DNA from: JBPOIC01 sp052034865 | GTDB taxonomy: Bacteria > UBA10199 > JADFYH01 | Assembly: GCA_052034865.1 (NCBI GenBank) | Contig: JBPOIC010000027.1 | Span: 1-64,000 of the forward strand | Reading direction: 5' to 3' | Length of the DNA stretch: 64,000 bases | Shown: positions 58,191 through 64,000 of the stretch, piece by piece | Layout of the letters: every line of letters starts with the position of its first letter | Numbering within the stretch: position 1 is the stretch's first letter | Notes under the pieces: generated by a model | What the model was told of the DNA's origin: nothing | What the model saw: the letters and a program-made list of their open reading frames with translations, nothing else | Databases searched by the model: none | Made by a program: the position numbers and the translations under genes

Positions 58191-59726
58191 TCAAAGCCCC
58201 AGTTTTCCTGGATTTAAAATTCCGTTCGGATCAAGGGTCTGTTTAGCTTTTTTAAGCCATTCATGCAAAGGCCCTAACTCATGCACAAAGGCCTCTGCCT
58301 TAAGGGAGCCAATCCCATGGTGATGACTGACGGTTCCTCCACTTTCCAGGCAGGCACTCAAGGCCTTGTCCCAGACACGGCGGTGCAGCTTGAGACTTTC
58401 CTCTTCGGTCGGGGCATAGCCGACGAATGTAAAATAAATCGAGCAGCCATCGTTGTAGGCGTGGGAGAAATGGGCCATGACCAGGACATCACCCTGCAGG
58501 GCCCTGCGAATTCCATCATAAAGATTTGGAAGCAGTTTCCAGGAGGCAGCGACTTCCATCGTATCGGCAAATAGTCCCCAATCAAGCACCGGAGACATCT
58601 TATAAGAAACGCTATAGCGGCGCCTGAGCCAATCCAGCCCGGGTTTTTTTCCTAAAAATTCGCCCCCCTGTTCTTCGCAGACTTTCATGACCTGAGGGAC
58701 TTCGTAGTGCACTTTCCATTCAGTTCCTTCAAAACCCAAGATCAGAAGAGATTGAGAAAAAGAAAGGTCAATCAGACGGTTGAGCCGCTGAACCTGCGAA
58801 AAAGCGGCTTTGATCGAATTGATTTTTAAAAATTTTACACTCGATTTTATGGATGAAGGGATGAGATCGAAAAAACGTTGGGTGATGGAGCCTTCGTCGG
58901 GATCGCCGTGAGTGGAGAAGAGAAATGAGTCGAGCGGATCGTAAAGGCGGACTACGGCTGGGCGCAGGCCCATCTGCATAAACCGGCGAATAGCCTGGGT
59001 TCCCTGGGCAACACTTGAAAATTGGTAAGCAATAAACCGCTGGCTTTCTGGCTGGGGATGAATCGCGAGGGTCGCTTCGGTCATCGCACCCAATGTTCCT
59101 TCGGAGCCAACAAAAAGCTCTTTCAAATCGAATTTTTCAGAGGCACCCACATTGAGAAGTCTGCCATCTGCCAGGCAGACTTTAAAGCTTCGGACCATAT
59201 CCTCAATCTTGCCATACTTGGTGGAAAGCTGACCGGCCGAGCGACAGGCAAGATATCCTCCGAGGGTGGCGGTATAGATGGAGGAAGGAAAATGGCCGAG
59301 AGTGTAGCCGGCCACATTGAGTTTACGCTCTAAAATTTCTCCCATGATCCCCGCCTGGGCCGTGACTGTCAGGGCTTCGGGATCGATGGATAGAATCTGA
59401 TCCATGCGTTTCAAATCGAGAATGATTCCGCCTTTGACGGGGATCGTCCCTCCGCACACTCCGGATCCTGCGCCATAAGGTATGACCGGAATTTTCTTTT
59501 CATTGGCGTATTTTAAAACCTCACAAACTTCCTCAGAATTTTCAGGCCACACGATGACATCGGGTGCGTGACGCAAATGACCGGCTCGAATTTCGATCAG
59601 GGCAGGGGTTGAGCTGTCGCGACCATAGGCGATGCGGTCAACTTCACGCACAGAAACCCAGCGCTCGCCACAAATCTTGCTCAGCTCCGAAACGATATTT
59701 TTGGGTAGATAAGAATTTGAAATCAC
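58191..59726 (-). CDS. FAD-linked oxidase, alkyl-dihydroxyacetonephosphate-synthase-like
   Basis: This 511-residue VAO-type flavoprotein has the FAD pyrophosphate loop PYGAGSGVCGG (83-93), VTAQAGIMGEILERKL and GYLACRSAGQLSTKYGKIED. It also has GSEGTLGAMT (207-216) and a C-terminal HHH run (S467-HHHGIG). The ACRSAGQxSxxYG segment and the HHH motif are characteristic of alkylglycerone-phosphate synthase (AGPS). That enzyme uses FAD to replace an acyl by an alkyl group and so makes ether lipids. D-lactate or glycolate dehydrogenases (GlcD) share the fold but normally lack the A-C-R-S-A-G-Q segment. The start is GTG 59726, with no strong ribosome-binding site. It leads the operon with the 57171, 56041 and 55061 genes, after a 249-base gap. 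Confidence 0.85.
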   Translation of the reverse strand: MISNSYLPKNIVSELSKICGERWVSVREVDRIAYGRDSSTPALIEIRAGHLRHAPDVIVWPENSEEVCEVLKYANEKKIPVIPYGAGSGVCGGTIPVKGGIILDLKRMDQILSIDPEALTVTAQAGIMGEILERKLNVAGYTLGHFPSSIYTATLGGYLACRSAGQLSTKYGKIEDMVRSFKVCLADGRLLNVGASEKFDLKELFVGSEGTLGAMTEATLAIHPQPESQRFIAYQFSSVAQGTQAIRRFMQMGLRPAVVRLYDPLDSFLFSTHGDPDEGSITQRFFDLIPSSIKSSVKFLKINSIKAAFSQVQRLNRLIDLSFSQSLLILGFEGTEWKVHYEVPQVMKVCEEQGGEFLGKKPGLDWLRRRYSVSYKMSPVLDWGLFADTMEVAASWKLLPNLYDGIRRALQGDVLVMAHFSHAYNDGCSIYFTFVGYAPTEEESLKLHRRVWDKALSACLESGGTVSHHHGIGSLKAEAFVHELGPLHEWLKKAKQTLDPNGILNPGKLGL

Positions 59727-60063
59727 GGGAATTTATGCCCTGATCCTGTCAGACCCTCATTTTAGCCTGATGGATCATAAGGCTATTGGAATGATCGTAT
59801 GAATGGAAATGATTTAATGAGAGATAAGATTAATAGCAAGTCGAAATACGGACGTGTAACCTAACATGGGGTGAAGAGTGCAACGTAGGAAGTGAGTGAA
59901 GCGAGGAGCTTAAGCCTAGAGGACATTTTCCCGTTGATCAAAGCAGTCTGGTTGGATGAAAAAGAAGTTTAAGTGTTTTTAGAGGTCGTTTAAATCCCGC
60001 GTGTATGTAATCAACAGAAAAGGCGTTCTGTGGGTTCCAAATTGAATCCTATATGATTTCACT
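59727..60063. other. Intergenic region
   Basis: Some 337 bases between divergent genes contain no convincing frame. It includes GAAGTGAGTGAAGCGAGGAG at 59890-59910, which recalls the AGTGAAGCGAAGC part of the REP-like modules, but the match is short. It should carry the promoters of both the flavoprotein operon and the 133-aa gene. Confidence 0.45.
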
Positions 60064-60465
60064 ATGAGCCAGATTCTCTATCCAGTTTTCGAAAAAGTTA
60101 TCGACTACTCCCTTAAAACAACGGGAGAGTTCATTGCCGCATATATTGAAGAGCTCGAGGAGTTGGCTGAGCGTCTTCAAACAAAGTCGTTGAGTGAATT
60201 CAGCAGCTTTTCTGATGAAGAGGTGGCGGCCTTGCTGGAAAGTGGTGATTTGGATCCTGACGAAGTTTCAAATATTCCTCAAGGAGAATGGTTTTCAGCC
60301 GAGCAGGGAGTGCAAACTCTCGCCTTGCTTCTCACCCAGTTGTCTCAAGAATCTTCAACCGAGGATAATTTTATGAGCGGTGTTATCAATGAACTTCAAG
60401 ATCTCAAAAAGGCACTGGAGGAGGCTTCACAAGAGGGCATTCGGTTTCATCTCAGAATGTCCTGA
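60064..60465 (+). CDS. Acidic hypothetical protein
   Basis: This 133-residue protein is strongly acidic and helical. It has EFIAAYIEELEELAERLQTK, then a run of DEE and SGDLDPDEVSN, and a C-terminal helix GVINELQDLKKALEEASQEG. There is no signal peptide and there are no cysteines. No clear ribosome-binding site lies before ATG 60064, but the codon character is good. The next gene follows 69 bases later on the same strand, so they may be co-expressed. I recognise no family. Confidence 0.5.
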   Translation: MSQILYPVFEKVIDYSLKTTGEFIAAYIEELEELAERLQTKSLSEFSSFSDEEVAALLESGDLDPDEVSNIPQGEWFSAEQGVQTLALLLTQLSQESSTEDNFMSGVINELQDLKKALEEASQEGIRFHLRMS

Positions 60466-60534
60466 TTTTTCTTTTTCTCACTCACCTCAAAAGCGACTTT
60501 CATCGTGATAAAAATCCAAACAGGATAGACGATC

Positions 60535-61023
60535 ATGATTTCAGGTCATGAAAACATCGCAAAATTATTTTCTGTTTTTCATGATGGAGGCATTGCCGAT
60601 CATCTAACCAAAGAAAAAGATCTCATCCTGACTGTAGAAATTTTATACCTCGCCCAAAGAATACATCCTTCCTTTAAAAAATTTTACTTAACCTTAAAGC
60701 AGCCCCAAAAGATCCAGTTCATCCCATGGCGCATTGATCTTGCACAAAAACCTGTGCCTATTCTCGAGCTCAAAAAAATCTTCGAGCCTGATCTGGATAT
60801 TCTGGAGGGTCAGTTGCAAGATGACCTGGTTCAGGTCGTGTGCAACCAACTTTCAGCGGGCTACGACTATTGCGGTGGCGTTCTTTCTTTCAAAACAGAA
60901 GGGGTAGATGTTCAGGATGAAGCAGGAAAGAGATATTCTTTAGAGGAGCTTACACGGCTTAGCGAAGCGTATTGGAAAGATTGGGAGAAAAGAGACAATT
61001 CCGCATTAATGACGGAGAAGTGA
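60535..61023 (+). CDS. Hypothetical protein (162 aa)
   Basis: This 162-residue soluble protein starts MISGHENIAKLFSVFHDGGI, followed by a hydrophobic strand-rich part (KDLILTVEILYLAQRI, FKKFYLTLKQ, IQFIPWRI) and ends in an acidic helix. The FHDGxI start and strand order recall small single-domain proteins that I associate with immunity or stress clusters, but I cannot name a family. AGGAT lies before ATG 60535. It follows the acidic 133-aa gene. Confidence 0.6.
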   Translation: MISGHENIAKLFSVFHDGGIADHLTKEKDLILTVEILYLAQRIHPSFKKFYLTLKQPQKIQFIPWRIDLAQKPVPILELKKIFEPDLDILEGQLQDDLVQVVCNQLSAGYDYCGGVLSFKTEGVDVQDEAGKRYSLEELTRLSEAYWKDWEKRDNSALMTEK

Positions 61024-61434
61024 ATATTTCGCAAACGAGAGAAAGGGAAGGATAAGCCAGAATATTTCCTGCTTCTCATGGCGAAGAGGGTGGGTTTTAA
61101 ATCTGGTTGGGGGATGGTTAAAAAATGAAAACCATACTTACAACTAAAGGCTAAGGTTCAATTAAATACATTTAATACTGTATTCCACTTCCCTAAAACC
61201 CAAAACTCCACCCTTCCATCCCCTACACTAATCGATAGTCAGCAACTTCTACCGCTCAACCATCCATCCAGCATTCTTGACATTTCCTACTGTGGGAAGT
61301 GAGTTTAATAAAAATATTTTTGAAAAAGGGATGGTGGAAGTCTTACTCCAGAGATAACGGGCAGAAGGAATACCTCATATTAAATTTGACCCATCATTAA
61401 AGTAAAAAAATTGGATTTAAAGAAAGGAAAATCT
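61024..61434. other. Intergenic region
   Basis: About 410 bases have no supported gene. It contains an A/T-rich part (61140-61190), a pyrimidine-rich plus-strand stretch (61185-61265) and a TTGACA hexamer near 61275 without a good -10. Promoter elements for the VOC gene are likely here. Confidence 0.45.
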
Positions 61435-61818
61435 ATGGAAAAACGCGAAAAGAATAACATGGTAGGATGGTTTGAAATTTACGTAAACGATATGGGCCGT
61501 GCGAAAAAATTTTATGAATCCGTTTTTAGCACCAGGCTCGATAAATTGGAAAATCAAGAGACCGAGATGTGGTCTTTTCCAGGAAACATGAATCAATACG
61601 GTGCTCCAGGAGCGCTCGTTAAAATGCCAGGATTTCCTGCGGGCAAAAACAGCGTGCTTGTCTACTTTTCTTGCGAGAACTGCGCAGATGAAGAAAAGCG
61701 CGTCACTGAGTTTGGTGGACGTGTGGAAAAAGGCAAGTTCTCCATCGGTCAGTACGGATTCATCTCTCTGGTTTATGACACCGAGGGAAACATGTTCGGG
61801 CTTCATTCTCTTAAATAA
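61435..61818 (+). CDS. VOC family (glyoxalase/bleomycin-resistance fold) protein
   Basis: This 127-residue protein is a single vicinal-oxygen-chelate module pair. It has NNMVGWFEIYVNDMGRAKKF, then YESVF at the N-terminus. GALVKMPGF, VLVYFSCENCADEEKRVTEFGGRV and YGFISLVYDTEGNMFGLHS complete the second half. The G-W-F-E-I metal-ligand-like glutamate and the C-terminal D-T-E-G-N-x-F-G-L pattern place it with the DUF/YdcJ-like glyoxalase group found beside DUF1801 genes. ATG 61435 is preferred because AAAGGAAAA lies just upstream. A TTG 24 bases earlier lacks a site. The substrate is unknown. Confidence 0.82.
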   Translation: MEKREKNNMVGWFEIYVNDMGRAKKFYESVFSTRLDKLENQETEMWSFPGNMNQYGAPGALVKMPGFPAGKNSVLVYFSCENCADEEKRVTEFGGRVEKGKFSIGQYGFISLVYDTEGNMFGLHSLK

Positions 61819-62022
61819 ATCTACGAGAGAATGGGCCAATCGATAGTGTTTGATCTTCCTGCGGTCGGTTCGCCTGACTCAAGAGCTAGACTGCCTTCAG
61901 CTCTCAGTTCTGAATGTCGACCTCAACCAATTGAGAAGGCAGATCCAAAGATTCCTGCCCGCCTAAACAGCAAATCTACGAGGGGATCGTTGCGAAAGGC
62001 CTCGGCGCAAAGCTCATAACTG

Positions 62023-62397
62023 ATGAAACCAAAAAAATTTAAAAATATAGATGAATATCTGAGTCATCTACCGAAAGACCAACTCAAGAAGGCTATCGAG
62101 CTCAGAACGATTCTTCAGAGCGCGATGCCAGAAGCAGAAGAAGTCATCAGCTACAACATGCCGGCGTATCGTTATAATGGCATTCTAGTATATTTTAGCT
62201 CATATGCGAATCATCTGGGGTTTTATCCAACCTCCAGCGGAGTGGAGGCCTTTCGTCCTCAGCTTGAGAAATACAAAATTGGAAAAGGATCGATTCAGTT
62301 TCCTTTAACCGCTCCGTTACCTGAAAAACTAATTACTAAGATTTGTCGGTTCAGATTCCGACAGATGAAAGAAAAGAAAAAGAAGGTAAAGGGATAG
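62023..62397 (+). CDS. DUF1801 (YdhG-like) protein
   Basis: This 124-residue protein follows the DUF1801 family. It has FKNIDEYLSHLPKDQLKKAI, LRTILQSAMPEAEEVISYNMPAYRYNG, and LVYFSSYANHLGFYPTSSGV. A lysine-rich GKGSIQFPLTAPLPEKLITK segment follows. The M-P-A-(Y/F)-x-(Y/F/W) pocket and S-Y-x-M-P core are typical. The family is small and cytoplasmic; a Bacillus member is described as an iron chaperone, but most have no known role. It lies 204 bases after the VOC gene on the same strand. The ribosome-binding site is weak. Confidence 0.82.
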   Translation: MKPKKFKNIDEYLSHLPKDQLKKAIELRTILQSAMPEAEEVISYNMPAYRYNGILVYFSSYANHLGFYPTSSGVEAFRPQLEKYKIGKGSIQFPLTAPLPEKLITKICRFRFRQMKEKKKKVKG

Positions 62398-62436
62398 GAA
62401 TATTTTTCATATTCCAGAATGGGGCACAGGAAACAT

Positions 62437-63444
62437 CTACATCACCGGTTGGGTTTCGCTGGTTTTTCCCAACTGGAACTGATTCACCGCCGCCCGATGT
62501 TCTTCGTAGGTGCGCGAGAACTGGTGGGTGCCGTTTCCACGGCTGACAAAATAAAGATAATCGGTAGTGGCGGGATTGAGTGCGGCAAGAATGCTTTTTA
62601 GCCCAGGATTGGCGATGGGCGTGGGAGGAAGACCCGCGCGGCGATAGGTGTTGTAGGGACCATCGCGATCCAGATCGACGCGGCGCAAATTCCCATCGAA
62701 ATTTTCAACTCCGTAAATCACACTCGGATCGGTCGCCAACGGAATGCCCTGTTTTAAACGATTGTAAAAAACACTCGCCACCAGCGGGCGTTCCTCATCT
62801 TTCGAGGTTTCTTTTTCAATTAAAGAGGCAAGGATGAGAATTTGATAAGGGGTCATTCCCTGCTCTTGAGCGCGTGAGCGAAGTGAATCGGTAAAATGGC
62901 TTTTAAAATTTTTCACCATGAGATGAATGATTTCATCCGCACTCATGTCGCGGGTGTACTCGTAGGTATCCGGAAACAAATAGCCCTCCAGTATTTTTCC
63001 CTCGAGTTTTTCTTTAACCATCAGATCGGCGCGACGACACTTCGCCAAAAACTCAGCTGCGCTTCCCAATCCTTTGGATTCTAAAAGACGCGCAATCTCT
63101 GAAAGGTTGTATCCTTCCGGAATGGTAAAAGTTCGCCGAATTCGATCGCCGCGAATCAACTGGGTTGCGATACTCTCAGGAGTCGATTGCGGCTGGATTT
63201 GATATTCTCCTGCCTTCAAGCCCTTTCCTACCTGCCGATATCGAAAATAGATCTGAAGCAAACGCGGTGAATCAGTGAGACCATTTTTTTCCAGTTCAGC
63301 AATTACTCCCTGAACGCCCATGCCGCGCTGAACCTCTAAAATCGACTCTTTGCCGACAGGATGATTGGGAAAGGTGAGGGCTTCGTAGGCGATGAATCCG
63401 ACGAGGGCAAAAATGAAAATCAGGAAGAGATATTTTAATTTCAT
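62437..63444 (-). CDS. mltG: Endolytic murein transglycosylase
   Basis: This 335-residue protein has an N-terminal membrane anchor (KYLFLIFIFALVGFIAYEAL) and a YceG-like LytM-independent transglycosylase domain. The catalytic glutamate is E210 (LASLIEKETSKDEER) and the downstream DPSVIYG, LPPTPIANPG and Y-F-V-S-R-x-x-G-x-H-x-F motifs are intact. It cuts nascent glycan strands at the inner membrane, setting strand length. ATG 63444, with AAAGGAA 7 bases upstream, is preferred over an in-frame start 48 bases earlier. It is 57 bases after ruvX on the same strand, the usual pairing. Confidence 0.95.
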   Translation of the reverse strand: MKLKYLFLIFIFALVGFIAYEALTFPNHPVGKESILEVQRGMGVQGVIAELEKNGLTDSPRLLQIYFRYRQVGKGLKAGEYQIQPQSTPESIATQLIRGDRIRRTFTIPEGYNLSEIARLLESKGLGSAAEFLAKCRRADLMVKEKLEGKILEGYLFPDTYEYTRDMSADEIIHLMVKNFKSHFTDSLRSRAQEQGMTPYQILILASLIEKETSKDEERPLVASVFYNRLKQGIPLATDPSVIYGVENFDGNLRRVDLDRDGPYNTYRRAGLPPTPIANPGLKSILAALNPATTDYLYFVSRGNGTHQFSRTYEEHRAAVNQFQLGKTSETQPVM

Positions 63445-63501
63445 GGAATTCCTTTTGTGTTCGATGGATTGGGAGAAAATATCTGCACTCAAGATTTCCT
63501 T

Positions 63502-63530
63502 CTAACTTCTGAAGTCTGGATTCTGTCTTC
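63502..63530. repeat. CTTCTGAAGTCTGGATTCTGTCTTC repeat at the 3' end of ruvX
   Basis: The sequence at 63506-63530 belongs to the same family as the elements at 14926-14950 and 15096-15116. In ruvX orientation it encodes the last nine residues, RRQNPDFRS, and contributes to the TAG stop. Confidence 0.6.
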
Positions 63531-63969
63531 TTCCCTCGTCCTTCTCCGTTCTCATCCTTTCCAGAAAATCCTCGAGAATCAAACACGCCGCCAGCGCATC
63601 GACATTCTGTTTTCGTTTTTTTCCTTTCAGCCCGTACTCGGTCAGACGATCTTCAGCCTCCCAGCTGGTCAGCCTTTCATCGCACCATTCAATGCAAAGA
63701 TTCAGATTTTCCTGGCGAAGTTTTTTTTCGAGCTGATCGATGAATTGTCGCACTTTTTTGACCTGGGTACTTTCGGATCCATCCATATTTAAGGGAAGTC
63801 CCACGACGATTCCGTGCACATTCAAATCGCGGATCGCTTCTAGGATAAATTGAAGATCGGCCTGCAATTCTTTGCGGTAAAGGGTTTCGCGCGGGCACAC
63901 CACGCTTGCCTCGTTAAAGGCAAGCCCAACGCGTTTTTGCCCGACATCGAGTGATAACCATCGTTTCAT
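63502..63969 (-). CDS. ruvX: Holliday junction resolvase-like RuvX (YqgF)
   Basis: This 155-residue RNase H-fold protein has the catalytic D8 (SLDVGQKRVGLAF) and the VVGLPLNMDGS motif. CDERLTSWEAEDRL and the C-terminal DALAACLILEDFLE aspartate are also intact. RuvX proteins are thought to act on recombination intermediates or in 16S rRNA 5'-end maturation. It lies directly upstream of mltG on the same strand. The final residues after LERMRTEKDE are encoded by an intergenic-type repeat, so the native C-terminus was probably slightly different. Confidence 0.95.
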   Translation of the reverse strand: MKRWLSLDVGQKRVGLAFNEASVVCPRETLYRKELQADLQFILEAIRDLNVHGIVVGLPLNMDGSESTQVKKVRQFIDQLEKKLRQENLNLCIEWCDERLTSWEAEDRLTEYGLKGKKRKQNVDALAACLILEDFLERMRTEKDEGRRQNPDFRS

Positions 63970-64000
63970 TTTTCGATATTAATCGGAGGAGAAATCGCTG

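Noticed and set aside
61831..62019. A 62-codon frame between the VOC and DUF1801 genes
   Set aside because: The composition is poor and there is no ribosome-binding site. Another frame here (IYEGIVAKGLGAKLITDE) looks more protein-like but is only about 35 codons long, so at most a remnant.
1..64000. CRISPR arrays, prophage, transposons, secretion-system clusters or a restriction system
   Set aside because: No regularly spaced repeats, transposase, integrase, phage structural or defence-type enzyme genes were found. The repeats seen are short intergenic elements.

Overview
The window is a stretch of bacterial chromosome that is densely coding on both strands, moderate to slightly low in G+C by eye, and mostly housekeeping. 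It holds one tRNA gene (tRNA-His) and no rRNA, CRISPR array, transposase, integrase or phage module that I can see. The gene content points to a Gram-negative, delta-proteobacterium-like, probably uncultivated lineage. It includes many lipobox lipoproteins, an outer-membrane-type di-haem MauG/CcpA peroxidase, an ACT-domain malic enzyme, DUF4416, the B12-dependent methylmalonyl-CoA mutase catalytic subunit and a deoxynucleoside kinase beside panB and panC. This placement is an inference from gene content, not a phylogenetic result.

Layout. 1-6 kb: the start of an unknown gene running off the left edge, a fatty-acid desaturase, a glycine-zipper/lipid-kinase fusion, a zinc alcohol dehydrogenase and an SRPBCC protein. 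6-13 kb: a secreted trypsin-like protease, a PES-repeat lipoprotein, malic enzyme, a tandem universal stress protein, DUF4416 and an M20 dipeptidase. 13-19 kb: tsaD-rsmA overlapping, then deoxynucleoside kinase-panB-panC-amidohydrolase as a tight operon. 19-24 kb: a proline-rich orphan, a CsbD-like protein, an aminotransferase/SDR pair, a host-attachment-family protein and a small basic ORF. 24-31 kb: MauG-like peroxidase, tRNA-His, radA, an SDR, a membrane orphan and rplM-rpsI. 31-40 kb: an M30-like metallopeptidase lipoprotein, then a minus-strand series of two paralogous envelope proteins, tmk, holB, metG and a Tyr/Pro-rich secreted protein. 40-50 kb: a nucleoside phosphorylase-like protein, hemL, a 543-aa orphan, a nitroreductase, an SMR exporter, methylmalonyl-CoA mutase, an SDR and two orphan proteins. 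50-64 kb: a 934-aa beta-propeller-like lipoprotein, alanine dehydrogenase, a four-gene flavin/Fe-S/lipid-kinase cluster, small orphans, a VOC protein, DUF1801, mltG and ruvX.

How the genes work together. Visible modules are pantothenate/CoA synthesis (panBC), tRNA and ribosome maturation (tsaD, rsmA, rplM, rpsI, metG), replication and dTTP supply (holB, tmk), homologous recombination (radA, ruvX) and peptidoglycan turnover (mltG). Carbon routing is represented by malic enzyme, alanine dehydrogenase and methylmalonyl-CoA mutase.

The least conventional region is 55061-59726. There an alkyl-dihydroxyacetonephosphate-synthase-like flavoprotein, a half-size FAD-binding protein, a CCG-type Fe-S protein and a diacylglycerol-kinase-like enzyme appear to be co-transcribed. 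This is a plausible uncharacterised lipid (perhaps ether-lipid) pathway. A second lipid kinase, fused to a glycine-zipper membrane domain, lies at 2162-4075. An amidohydrolase with several substituted active-site positions (17593-18867) and several orphan proteins with glycine-rich hydrophobic hairpins are also worth attention. Short intergenic repeats of at least three types are scattered through the window, and one of them supplies the stop codon of ruvX.
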